Shown: positions 34,916 to 43,468 of the stretch, piece by piece
Layout: every line of letters begins with the position of its first letter
How positions within the stretch are numbered: position 1 is the stretch's first letter
Source of the DNA: Palauibacter sp965207805
GTDB lineage: Bacteria; Gemmatimonadota; Gemmatimonadetes; Palauibacterales; Palauibacteraceae
Assembly (NCBI GenBank): GCA_965207805.1
Contig: OZ242312.1
Location: forward strand, 3,952,062-4,016,061
Direction of reading: 5' to 3'
DNA: 64,000 bases
Program-made: the position numbers and the translations under genes
The notes under the pieces: generated by a model
Database searches by the model: none
Told to the model about the DNA's origin: nothing
The model's input: the letters and a program-made list of their open reading frames with translations, nothing else

Positions 34916-36085
34916 CTAGGCGAAGCGGACCAGCTTCACGTCCAGGTGGCGGGTCGTTTCCGCCGGGGCCCTCCACTGGATGAGGATGGGGCTCTGGTAG
35001 GTTCCCCACGGGATCTCGCCGTTTCCGTCCCCATCAGGGTCGATCACGGGCAGGCTGATCTCCCGCCTGAGGCCCTGGAAGCGTCGCACCGGAAGAGCCA
35101 CCGCCCGGTTCAGCACCCGCGCGATCACGGATTCGTCCACGCCGATCCGTTCCAGGACCCGATTCATGATGTGGACGGCCTCCACCGTGGCGGTGTCGAG
35201 GACGGGGCCGGGAGAGGTTCGCAGCACCGTCGTGCCCATTCTGGCGACGTTGAGCGCTTTCCCGGACAGCCGCAGCGCCTTCCCCGGCAGCCGCAGCGCC
35301 TTTCCTGGGAGGGAAAGCGGCGTTCGCAGGATCTCCCGGCCCTGATCGGCCATGAATCGCAAGGGGCTGAGAAGCGCGCCGCGAAGATCCTGCGTCATCA
35401 ACAGGGGCTCGAACTCGTTGACTGTCAGGCTGGCGTTGGTCTCCTGCGGCGCGAGCGAGACATCCAGTCGCCCGAAGGAGACGCCGTGTTCCTCGACCAG
35501 ATCCTGTAGTCGATCCACGAACCCGGCCTCCGGTTCCCTGAGGTCGATGGCATCGATGGCCCGCGTCGAGGCTTTGACGCTCAACTGCGTCTGAGCCACG
35601 ACTTCCTCCGAACCGTATCCCACGACCGTCGTCCGCCTGTTGCGGGTGCCCCCCCTGTGGACGCCATCGAGATCGACGAACCAGACCGGTCGCCCCTCTT
35701 TGTTGTCGTACGAGGTGGCGCTCTGGAGCCCGGCGCCGATGAACGTCAGGTGCGAATCCGCGTTCTCCGGCTCCGTGGCCTTCTGCTCCTCCGACAGTTC
35801 GGTCCGCAGCTCGAGTTCATCGTGCTCGTATCCCGCGTTGGGCGGAAAGATCTCGAGGAAGACCTTGATGTATTCCCGCAGCCTCTTCCGGTCGTTGCCG
35901 AGCCGTTGCGCCAGCCGCTGGTCCAGGTATCCCGCCGTGGTGTGGTGGGAGACGTAAAGCGCCTTCGGATACCGGTCGAACTCGGACCCGAACTCCTCGG
36001 CCAGCCTCGCGCGCACGTCGATGAAGTCCGTGCGGGACGCGGGCCTGATCCCGAGCGTGGTCTTGAAGGGGGGATCCGATGACAC
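34916..36085 (-). CDS. YjbQ-like domain fused to an unknown C-terminal domain
   Basis: Residues about 15-165 resemble the YjbQ/UPF0047 fold, a family with reported thiamine-phosphate synthase side activity. Landmarks are VSHHTTAGY (45-53), AGYEHDEL (84-91), ENADSHLTFIGAGLQS (107-122) and VWFVDLDGVHRGG (134-146), which line up in order with HTTAG, PxYxH, NxxHL and the E/D-DGPRR block. The remaining 220 residues are unlike YjbQ. They have a beta-rich part, a 7-residue repeat (PGKALRL, PGKALRL, SGKALNV at 259-279), helices and a final strand-rich part ending HLDVKLVRFA. YjbQ proteins are normally about 130-140 residues long. No signal peptide is present. Function is unknown; the fused architecture is the main point of interest. 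Confidence 0.65.
   Translation of the reverse strand: MSSDPPFKTTLGIRPASRTDFIDVRARLAEEFGSEFDRYPKALYVSHHTTAGYLDQRLAQRLGNDRKRLREYIKVFLEIFPPNAGYEHDELELRTELSEEQKATEPENADSHLTFIGAGLQSATSYDNKEGRPVWFVDLDGVHRGGTRNRRTTVVGYGSEEVVAQTQLSVKASTRAIDAIDLREPEAGFVDRLQDLVEEHGVSFGRLDVSLAPQETNASLTVNEFEPLLMTQDLRGALLSPLRFMADQGREILRTPLSLPGKALRLPGKALRLSGKALNVARMGTTVLRTSPGPVLDTATVEAVHIMNRVLERIGVDESVIARVLNRAVALPVRRFQGLRREISLPVIDPDGDGNGEIPWGTYQSPILIQWRAPAETTRHLDVKLVRFA
35249..35311 (-). repeat. Three 21-bp coding repeats in the YjbQ-like fusion gene
   Basis: Three consecutive 21-bp units encode PGKALRL, PGKALRL and SGKALNV. The first two units are nearly identical at the DNA level. They look like slipped-strand expansion inside the gene and could vary in number between strains. 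Confidence 0.75.
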
Positions 36086-36125
36086 GCTTGCGACTCCTCC
36101 TCGAACTGTCTCGCTGTCCGGTCGC

Positions 36126-37196
36126 CTAGGGGCGCCAGAGCCACCCGTGGCGATCTTCTATCCGCCCGGTCTGAATCCCGTGGAGTTCCGCCTTGAGCCG
36201 CGCCGCAAGGGAGTCGGGACGCTGCGGAAGCAGGACATCCGTTCCGTCGAGGCCGAGGCGATCGATGGGCTGGACCGTGGCGGCCGTGCCCGAACCGAAC
36301 GCTTCGTCCAGCGTGCCGGCGGCGTGTGCCTCCAGGAGTTCGTCCACCGAGATCCGGCGCACCTCGCACGGGATTCCGAAGTCCTCGCACAGCCGGATCA
36401 GGGAGTCGCGCGTGACGCCCGGGAGGATCGTCCCCTCGAGCGGAGGCGTGATCGCGGTCCCGTCGATGACGAACCACATGTTCATGACCCCGCACTCCTC
36501 GACGTACCGGCCCTCGTGGCCGTCGAGCCAGATCACGTTGTCGTACCCCTGCTCCTGCGCCTGCTGCGAGGCGAGCATCGTCGGCCCGTAGTTGGCCGCG
36601 GGCTTGTGACCGCCGGTGCCACCGGGGAAGGCCCGCACGAACTTGCGCGTCGTCACGAGGCTGACCGTTTCCGACCCGGTGAAGTAGAGCCCGACCGGCG
36701 CCGTCATCAGGACGAACCGGAAGGAGCGGCCCGACACGACGCTGAGCGTCGGATCTGTGCTGAAGTAGCTGGGGCGGATGTAGAGCGCGCCCTGCTCGGC
36801 GGTAGGCAGCCAGCCGCGGTCCACGTCGAGCAGTTCCCGCATCGCGTCGAAGAACAGGTCCTTCGGGAGTTCCGGCATCACGAACCGGGTCGCCGTGCGG
36901 TTGAACCGCTTCTGATTCATGTCCGGCCGGAAGACCGCGAGGTCGCCCTCGGGGGTCATGTGCGCCTTGAACCCCTCGAACATCGAGACGGCGTACTGCA
37001 GCCCCTTCGAGCTCGGATAGATCGGCATCGGGCCGTAGGGCCGGATCTCCGCGTCCGTCCATTCGCCGTCGATGTTGTCGGCCACAAACATGTGGTCCGA
37101 CCAGATCGAGCCGAACGGAAGGTTGTCGAAGTCGACGGATTCGAGCCGCGATCGCTCGACGTGTCGGAGGGGAAACCTCGTGGTGATCGTCGCCAT
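36126..37196 (-). CDS. ilvE: Branched-chain amino acid aminotransferase
   Basis: The 356-residue fold-type IV PLP enzyme transfers the amino group between glutamate and leucine, isoleucine or valine. It is the longer, eukaryote-like BCAT type. Landmarks are FGSIWSDHMFVAD, QYAVSMFEGFKAH, the PLP Lys K198 in TGGHKPAANYG, EECGVMNMWFVI and EAFGSGTAATVQP. ATG 37196 gives the family's normal length; the frame stays open upstream but that part is not BCAT-like. The gene is divergent from amidohydrolase B, with 227 bases between the starts. It carries no linked ilv or leu genes, so it may serve both biosynthesis and use of amino acids released by the many peptidases here. Confidence 0.93.
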   Translation of the reverse strand: MATITTRFPLRHVERSRLESVDFDNLPFGSIWSDHMFVADNIDGEWTDAEIRPYGPMPIYPSSKGLQYAVSMFEGFKAHMTPEGDLAVFRPDMNQKRFNRTATRFVMPELPKDLFFDAMRELLDVDRGWLPTAEQGALYIRPSYFSTDPTLSVVSGRSFRFVLMTAPVGLYFTGSETVSLVTTRKFVRAFPGGTGGHKPAANYGPTMLASQQAQEQGYDNVIWLDGHEGRYVEECGVMNMWFVIDGTAITPPLEGTILPGVTRDSLIRLCEDFGIPCEVRRISVDELLEAHAAGTLDEAFGSGTAATVQPIDRLGLDGTDVLLPQRPDSLAARLKAELHGIQTGRIEDRHGWLWRP

Positions 37197-37423
37197 TATC
37201 TCTCGCCTGTAGTCAGTCGCATGTATCAGTCGTCGTCGGCTGCCCAGCGGTTCCGCGTCATGCCCCTGGCGGAGTCCGGGATGGGCAGGATGCGACAGCC
37301 TAACGCGCACCGTCCCGCCCTGCCAACCGCTGGCGTCGCCGTTGAAGCGGGCGGCTACTCGCGAGCCGAGCAAGCTGTTAGTCTCAATCTACGCAAGGCC
37401 CGCTGAAACGAGGAGGTTCCCCC

Positions 37424-38959
37424 ATGTTCCGCGCCCCCCGCCGCGCCCTCTCCGTCGCCGCCGCGCTCGTCTCCCTCGCCGTCCTCGTCCCGAGCGGCGG
37501 GCCGCTGCTGGGCCAGGCGACCGCCATCGTCGGCGCGACCCTCATCGATGGGAACGGCGGCCCTCCTCTCGCCGATGCGACCGTCGTCGTGGAAGGGGAC
37601 CGCATCGCCGCCGCCGGTCCGCGCGCGGACGTCGACGTGCCGGATGGCGCGCGCGTCATCGACGGCGCCGGCAAGTTCGTCACGCCCGGCTTCGTGGACA
37701 CGAACGTTCACATTTCCCTGTACGGCGGGGGGAACAAGGATCGGAAGGAGAGTTCCGTCTTCTACCGGCTGATGGGGCCCGAACTCACGCTCGAGGCCGC
37801 GCAGATGCACCTCAAGTTCGGCGTCACCCACCTCCGCGACAGCTACGGCGCGCTCCCGGAACTCCAGCAGGTGCGGGACGCCATCGCCTCGGGCAAGGCC
37901 GTCGGGCCGCGGCTCCAGGTCGCCGGCAACATCGTCGGCTGGGGCGGGCCCTATTCGATCACCTTCGCCCTCATCCCGGAGGACGACCTCTCGCTCTACG
38001 AGGAACAGTTCTCCGACCACATCGCCCAGGGCGCGGGCGAGGATCTGATGGATCTGTATCCCGAGGAACTGCGGGTGAGGATCCGCGAGTACCTCGACAA
38101 GGGGGTGGATTTCCTCAAGTACGGGGGGACGAGTCACTGGGCGTTCCCCACGCTGATCGGGTTCTCGCCCGAGGCTCAGCGGGTGATCGTCGAGGAGACG
38201 CACGCGAGGGGCCTGATGGCGGAAACCCACTCCACGAATCCGGAGGGGCTGCGGCTCTCCGTCGAGGCGGGAATCGACCTCATCCAGCACCCCGAGGTGC
38301 TCGCGAACCGCGAGATGTCGGACGCCCTCGTCCAGCAGATCGTGGACCGCGGCATCGTGTGCTCGATGCTCGTGAACACGATCACCGGCCCCGCCTGGGA
38401 GAACCACCTGGCGAACCGGGCGGCGGCCGAGGAACGCCTGGCCCGCGAGGCGGAGGGAGCCCGGGCGCGCGAGTGGGGGCGGCTCCGGCGTCCCGTGGAG
38501 CGGGAGAAGACGAGCTACCAGATTCGCCGCGAGCAGCGGGCGCTGGGATATGGAACGGAGATGCGCCGCCTGAACGCGCGGAAGCTGATCGACGGCGGGT
38601 GCATCACGACCCTCGGCACGGACAACTATGCGGGCGTGGCGCCGGAATACGGACGCGCGCCCAAGCCCATCTGGCAGGAACCCGGCATCGGGACGATCCT
38701 CGCCATCGAGGGTCTCGTCGAACTGGGGATGACGCCGGGGGAAGCGATCGTCGCCGCCACGCGCAACGGCGCCATCGCGGCGGGCGCGCTCGACGAGTTC
38801 GGCACGGTCGAAGCCGGCAAGCTCGCCGACCTCCTCGTGCTCGACGCCGACCCGCTCGCCGATATCGCGAACATCCGGAAACAGTCGGTCGTCATGGCCG
38901 CCGGCAGGATCGTCGATGTCGACGCGCTGCCGACCGAACCCGTCTATTTCAAGCGTTGA
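37424..38959 (+). CDS. Exported amidohydrolase, paralogue B (Asn in place of first metal His)
   Basis: The 511-residue paralogue of the protein at 31984 has a signal peptide (SVAAALVSLAVLVPSGGPLLGQ) and the same altered strand-1 motif, PGFVDTNVHISLYG. Lys in DFLKYGGTSHW, His in MAETHSTNPEG, His in DLIQHPEVL and Asp in LGTDNYAG are retained. The C-terminal blocks EAIVAATRNGA and EAGKLADLLVLDADPL are standard for the superfamily. A strong GAGGAGG site lies 8 bases before the ATG. Both paralogues lack the same His, so the change predates the duplication and is probably functional. The S9 peptidase gene follows in the same direction, 49 bases later. Confidence 0.9.
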   Translation: MFRAPRRALSVAAALVSLAVLVPSGGPLLGQATAIVGATLIDGNGGPPLADATVVVEGDRIAAAGPRADVDVPDGARVIDGAGKFVTPGFVDTNVHISLYGGGNKDRKESSVFYRLMGPELTLEAAQMHLKFGVTHLRDSYGALPELQQVRDAIASGKAVGPRLQVAGNIVGWGGPYSITFALIPEDDLSLYEEQFSDHIAQGAGEDLMDLYPEELRVRIREYLDKGVDFLKYGGTSHWAFPTLIGFSPEAQRVIVEETHARGLMAETHSTNPEGLRLSVEAGIDLIQHPEVLANREMSDALVQQIVDRGIVCSMLVNTITGPAWENHLANRAAAEERLAREAEGARAREWGRLRRPVEREKTSYQIRREQRALGYGTEMRRLNARKLIDGGCITTLGTDNYAGVAPEYGRAPKPIWQEPGIGTILAIEGLVELGMTPGEAIVAATRNGAIAAGALDEFGTVEAGKLADLLVLDADPLADIANIRKQSVVMAAGRIVDVDALPTEPVYFKR

Positions 38960-39008
38960 CCTCATGAAACTCCGAGAACTCACGAAACTTCCGAAACAGG
39001 AGCGTCGG

Positions 39009-42000
39009 ATGCTTCCCGTCTCCGGTTCTTCCCGTCCTTCCGTCCGCCACCGCCGCCGGTTCGTCGCCGCGGCCGCCTTCCTCCTCGCGCCCGCCGCGCT
39101 GGCCGCCCAGGAGGTCAAGCCGGCGCTGGATCACGAGGACACCTACCGCTGGAACTCCATCGGCGGCCGCACGATCTCGGCGGACGGTGCCTGGCTCGCC
39201 TACGTCCTGACGCCCTGGGACGGCGATCCCACGCTCGTGATCACGCGCAGCGACGGCTCGGCGGAACTCCGCTTCCGGGGTCGCTCGCCCTCCTTCACGC
39301 GGGACTCGCGGCACCTCGCCTTCCGCGTGCCGCCGGTGAAGGCGGTGGTGGATTCGCTTCGCCTCGAAGGGAAGCGCGGGGACGATCTCCCCGGCGACTC
39401 GCTCGCCGTCGTGACCCTGGCCGAAGCGTTCGCGGACGGCGCCGGAGATGACGGCGGAGTCCGGCGCGCCGGCCCCATCGACTCCTTCCGGGTCCCGGAG
39501 GACGGGGGCGTCTTCGTCGCCTACCTCCTGTCCGAGAATCCCGAGGAGGATGAGGAGGAAGAAGAGGCCGAGGCCGAGGAGGAGGCCGCGGAAGCCGAAG
39601 AGGAAGAGGGCGAAGAGGAGGAAGAAGAGGAGCGCTCCGCGGAATACGAGAAGCGGCACGAGAAGGAAGACGGGACGCCGCTCGTGCTCCTGAATCTGGA
39701 CAGCGGAGCGGAGCACGTCTTCGCCGACGTCGTTTCCTACACGGTCGCGGACGACGGGAACGGACTCGCGTACGTGACCTCTACCGAGGACGAGGGCGGA
39801 GACGGGATCCATCTCGTGGATCCGGCAAACGGCCAGAGCGTGGAAGTGCTCGCCGGAGAGGGCCACTACGAACAGGTCGCCTTCGACGAATCGGGCGAAC
39901 GCCTTGCCTTCCTGAGCAACGTGGACGAGTGGGAGATGGACCAGCCGTCCTTCGCGCTCTACCGCTCCGACGGCGGGGCGGCGGAGAAGGTCGCGGACCA
40001 CGAGACGGCCGGCGTGTCCGCCGGTTGGTGGATCAGCGAGAACGGGTCCGTCTCCTTCAGCGAGGACGGGGACCGTCTCTTCTTCGGCACCGCGCCGCGT
40101 CCCGAGCCGGAGCCGGACGAGGAGATCCTCGACGCGGACCGCGTGACGCTCGACATCTGGAACTGGCGCGACCCCTACCTGCAGCCGATGCAGCTCGTGC
40201 AGGCGAACCGCGAACGCAACCGCTCCTACCTGGCGGTGGCGCACGAGGGCCGGGACGGCGTCGTGCAGTTGGGCACCGCGAGCATCCCCGACGTGTCGCG
40301 CACCGAGATCGGCGCGAGCGACTACGTGCTGGCCACCAGCGACGTACCGCACCGCCAGAAGATCTCGTGGGACGGGCGCTACGAGGACGCCTACGCGGTG
40401 GATGTGCTGACCGGCGAACGCCGCATGATCGTCGAGGCGGTGCGCGGCTTCGGGGGAGCCAGCCTCTCGCCGGAAGGGACGTACGCGTACTGGTGGGACG
40501 AAACCGATCGGGACTGGAAGGCCGCGCCGATGGACGGCTCCGGACCCGCGCGCAGCCTGACCGGGAGTCTTGCGGTCGCCTTCTACAACGAGCTCGACGA
40601 CCATCCGCAGGGGCCGCCCCCGTACGGCGGCGCGACGTGGGTCGAGGGGGACGCCGCCATGCTCGTGTACGACCGGAACGACGTGTGGCGCGTCGATCCG
40701 AGCGGCGATGAGCCCGCCGTGCGTCTCACGGAGGGAAGGGAGGCCGACCTGCGCTACCGCGTGCAGCGCGTGGCCGAGGGCGGAGGAGGCAACTTCTTCG
40801 GGTTCGGATTCGGCGGAGGAGGCGGCGCGGGCGAGGGCATCGAGGAGGGTGACGTCCTCTTCTCCGTCTTCGACATGGGAACGAAGGCGTCCGGGTTCGC
40901 GCGCGGACGGACGGACGAGTCGGGCCGGGTCGAGGAACTGGTCATGGGCGACGTGCGCTACGCATCGCCGACGAAGGCCGAGGACGCCGAGCGCTACGTG
41001 TGGACGCGCCAGACGTTCGTCGAGTTCCCCGACCTGTGGGTCGGCGACGCCGACTTCGGGAACGCGCGCAAGGTGAGCGACGCGAACCCGCAGCAGGCGG
41101 AGTACCGCTGGGGGAGCGCCGAACTCGTCCACTGGATGTCGAACGACCGCACGCCGCTCGACGGCATCCTGATTACGCCGGACGGCTTCGACCCCTCACA
41201 GCAGTATCCGCTCATGGTCTACTTCTACGAGCGCATGTCCGATGGGCTGCACAGCTACCAGCCGCCCCTGCCGAACCGCGCGTCGGTGCGCTTCTCCTTC
41301 TACGCGAGCCGAGGCTACGTCGTGTTCGTCCCTGACATCCCGTACGAGATCGGCTATCCGGGCGAGAGCGCGCTCGATGCCGTCGTGCCCGGCGTGCAGG
41401 CGCTCATCGCGCAGGGGTTCATCGATCCGGATCGGGTCGGCGTGCAGGGCCACTCGTGGGGCGGATACCAGATCGCCTACATGATCACGAAGACGAACGT
41501 GTTCGCCGCGGCGGAGGCGGGCGCGCCCGTGTCGAACATGACGAGCGCCTACGGAGGCATCCGCTGGCAGAGCGGGATGAGCCGCATGTTCCAGTACGAG
41601 CGCACGCAGAGCCGGATCGGCGGGACGCTGTGGGACGAGCGCGACCGCTACGTGCACAACTCGCCCGTCTTCTTCGCGGACAAGATCCGGACGCCGCTCC
41701 TCATGCTCCACAACGACGAGGACGGCGCGGTGCCGTGGTACCAGGGGATCGAGATGTTCGTCGCCATGCGCCGGCTGGAGCTGCCCGTGTTCATGCTGAA
41801 CTACAACGGCGAGGGACACGGGCTCGGACGACAGGCGAACCAGGAGGACTGGGCGATCCGCATGCAGCAGTTCTTCGACCACTACCTGATCGACGCTCCG
41901 GCCCCGCGCTGGATGGAGGAAGGCGTCCCGGCCGTCGTGAAGGGCCGCGACCTCGGCCTCGAACTCATCGGCAAACCGGTCTCCGAGGAAGGCGGCGTCT

Positions 42001-42023
42001 CCAGCGAGCGCGGCGGCCGCTAG
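39009..42023 (+). CDS. Exported S9 family prolyl oligopeptidase-like peptidase
   Basis: The 1004-residue product has a signal peptide (HRRRFVAAAAFLLAPAALAAQ), a beta-propeller domain and a C-terminal alpha/beta-hydrolase peptidase domain. The catalytic triad is visible as S816 (GHSWGGYQ), D905 (HNDEDGAVP) and H937 (GEGHGLGR). Residues about 174-217 form a hyperacidic run of Glu with some Ala and Asp, and a second insert near 595-620 is Gly-rich (FFGFGFGGGGGAG). Both lie in propeller loops. ATG 39009 is preferred to ATG 38964 because GGAG lies 6 bases before it. It probably cleaves short peptides in the periplasm or outside the cell. Confidence 0.92.
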   Translation: MLPVSGSSRPSVRHRRRFVAAAAFLLAPAALAAQEVKPALDHEDTYRWNSIGGRTISADGAWLAYVLTPWDGDPTLVITRSDGSAELRFRGRSPSFTRDSRHLAFRVPPVKAVVDSLRLEGKRGDDLPGDSLAVVTLAEAFADGAGDDGGVRRAGPIDSFRVPEDGGVFVAYLLSENPEEDEEEEEAEAEEEAAEAEEEEGEEEEEEERSAEYEKRHEKEDGTPLVLLNLDSGAEHVFADVVSYTVADDGNGLAYVTSTEDEGGDGIHLVDPANGQSVEVLAGEGHYEQVAFDESGERLAFLSNVDEWEMDQPSFALYRSDGGAAEKVADHETAGVSAGWWISENGSVSFSEDGDRLFFGTAPRPEPEPDEEILDADRVTLDIWNWRDPYLQPMQLVQANRERNRSYLAVAHEGRDGVVQLGTASIPDVSRTEIGASDYVLATSDVPHRQKISWDGRYEDAYAVDVLTGERRMIVEAVRGFGGASLSPEGTYAYWWDETDRDWKAAPMDGSGPARSLTGSLAVAFYNELDDHPQGPPPYGGATWVEGDAAMLVYDRNDVWRVDPSGDEPAVRLTEGREADLRYRVQRVAEGGGGNFFGFGFGGGGGAGEGIEEGDVLFSVFDMGTKASGFARGRTDESGRVEELVMGDVRYASPTKAEDAERYVWTRQTFVEFPDLWVGDADFGNARKVSDANPQQAEYRWGSAELVHWMSNDRTPLDGILITPDGFDPSQQYPLMVYFYERMSDGLHSYQPPLPNRASVRFSFYASRGYVVFVPDIPYEIGYPGESALDAVVPGVQALIAQGFIDPDRVGVQGHSWGGYQIAYMITKTNVFAAAEAGAPVSNMTSAYGGIRWQSGMSRMFQYERTQSRIGGTLWDERDRYVHNSPVFFADKIRTPLLMLHNDEDGAVPWYQGIEMFVAMRRLELPVFMLNYNGEGHGLGRQANQEDWAIRMQQFFDHYLIDAPAPRWMEEGVPAVVKGRDLGLELIGKPVSEEGGVSSERGGR

Positions 42024-42045
42024 CCCCCGGTCGGCTGGCGCGCGC

Positions 42046-43392
42046 GTGATGCGGTTGCGGTTTCCGCATCCGCTGACGCTGCTCACGGTCGCGATTCTGG
42101 CGGCCGCGGCGCTGTCGTACGTCCTGCCGGCGGGGGAGTACGACCGGCGGGACGATCCGGTGACGGGGCGCAGCGTCGTGGTGCCGGGGACCTTTCACGA
42201 GGTTGAACCCAACCGAATCGGCGCCTTCGAAGCGATCGTCGCGATCCCGCGGGGGATGGCGGACCGCGCCGACGTCGTCTTCCTCATCTTTCTCATCGGC
42301 GGGGCGTTCGCCGTGTTCGATGCGACGGGCGCGCTCCGGCGCGGCGTCACCTGGCTCGTTCGAGGGCTCGAGGGCCGCGAGATCCTCGCGATCCCCGTCG
42401 TCTGTCTCGCGTTCGCGGCGGGTGGCGTGACGGAGAACATGCAGGAGGAGATCATCCCCCTCGTTCCCGCGCTCATGCTGCTCACCAAGCGGCTCGGCTA
42501 CTCGCCGATGGTGGGGGTCGCCGTGAGCGCCGGCTCCGCCTTCGTGGGGTCAGCCTTCAGTCCCATCAACCCCTTTCAGGTCCTGATCGCCCAGCAGGTG
42601 GCGGAGGTGCCGCCGCTTTCGGGCAGCCTCTTCCGGATCGTATTCCTCGCCGTCGCCCTCGGTCTCTGGATCTGGTGGACGATGCGCTACGCCGCCCGCA
42701 CCCGCGTGCCTCCGGAAGATGCGGACGCCTCCGAACCGGATGCCGCGTTCGGATGGAGGGACGGGACCATCTTCGGCATCGTCGTCGCCACTTTCGGCAT
42801 CCTCGTGTGGGGACTGGTCTGGCTGAAGTGGGACTTCGACCACATGTCCGCGCTCTTCTTCATCATGGGAGTCGTGGTGGGGATCATCGGCCGGCTCGGC
42901 GTGACGGGGACTGCGAAGGCCTACGCGGAAGGCTTCCGGTCGATGGGGTACGCGGCGCTCCTCATCGGCTTCGCGCACGCGATCTACGTGGTCATGGTCG
43001 ACGGCCGCATCATCGACACCATCGTGCGCGGTCTGTTCATCCCGCTTGCGGATCTGCCGCTCGCGCTTTCCGCCATCGGCATGTCGGCCGCGCAGGGCGT
43101 GCTGCACTTCGCCGTGCCCAGCGTGAGCGGCCAGGCGGTGCTCACGCTCCCGGTCCTCGTCCCGCTCTCGGACCTGCTCGGCCTCTCGCGGCAGATCACG
43201 ATCCTCGCCTACCAGTACGGGGCGGGGCTGTGCGAACTCATCACGCCCACGAACGGTGCGCTGATGGCGATCCTCGCCGCGAGCGGCGTACGCTACGAGT
43301 CGTGGCTGCGCTTCGTGATCCCGCGCTACCTCATGCTGATGGCGCTCGGCGCCATCGCCCTCGTGATCGCCCTCGCCATCGGCTACAACTGA
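42046..43392 (+). CDS. YfcC family carrier (DcuC/ArgP-like ion-transporter superfamily)
   Basis: The 448-residue inner-membrane protein has about 11-13 helices and the YfcC/C4-dicarboxylate carrier layout. Landmarks are LSYVLPAGEYDR at the start, VVFLIFLIGGAFAVFDATGAL, AFAAGGVTENMQEEIIPLVPAL, and LHFAVPSVSGQAVLTLPVLVPLSDLLGLSRQ-type text near the end (shown in parts). Relatives include arginine-ornithine antiporters and short-chain carriers; the substrate is not certain. It starts 22 bases after the S9 peptidase stop, so uptake of peptide breakdown products is a reasonable guess. A twin-palindrome region follows the stop. Confidence 0.85.
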   Translation: MMRLRFPHPLTLLTVAILAAAALSYVLPAGEYDRRDDPVTGRSVVVPGTFHEVEPNRIGAFEAIVAIPRGMADRADVVFLIFLIGGAFAVFDATGALRRGVTWLVRGLEGREILAIPVVCLAFAAGGVTENMQEEIIPLVPALMLLTKRLGYSPMVGVAVSAGSAFVGSAFSPINPFQVLIAQQVAEVPPLSGSLFRIVFLAVALGLWIWWTMRYAARTRVPPEDADASEPDAAFGWRDGTIFGIVVATFGILVWGLVWLKWDFDHMSALFFIMGVVVGIIGRLGVTGTAKAYAEGFRSMGYAALLIGFAHAIYVVMVDGRIIDTIVRGLFIPLADLPLALSAIGMSAAQGVLHFAVPSVSGQAVLTLPVLVPLSDLLGLSRQITILAYQYGAGLCELITPTNGALMAILAASGVRYESWLRFVIPRYLMLMALGAIALVIALAIGYN

Positions 43393-43401
43393 CGCCTGCA
43401 C

Positions 43402-43449
43402 GTTCCCACGGGAACCTCCCCGGCCGCGACCGGCGTTCCCGCGGGAACG
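43402..43449. terminator. Twin GTTCCC-NN-GGGAAC palindromes between convergent genes
   Basis: GTTCCCACGGGAAC (43402-43415) and GTTCCCGCGGGAAC (43435-43448, extending to a 16-bp perfect palindrome 43434-43449) sit between the converging stops of the carrier gene (43392) and the zinc protease gene (43469). Each can form a 6-8 bp stem, and a GC-rich stretch (CCGGCCGCGACCGG) lies between. This fits a bidirectional terminator without a U-run. The spacing and sequence identity of the two copies also resemble tandem binding sites for a dimeric regulator. Confidence 0.5.
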
Positions 43450-43468
43450 TCTCCCGCCGGAGCTCCCC

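Noticed and set aside
34672..35311. Short regular repeats that might suggest a CRISPR array
   Set aside because: The 33-bp and 21-bp units lie within coding frames, are directly adjacent without spacers, and translate to regular peptide repeats. No cas genes are present.
37197..37423. Possible leader peptide or T-box upstream of the branched-chain aminotransferase
   Set aside because: No run of Ile, Leu or Val codons, no T-box sequence and no attenuator-like hairpin with U-run was seen in this divergent intergenic region.
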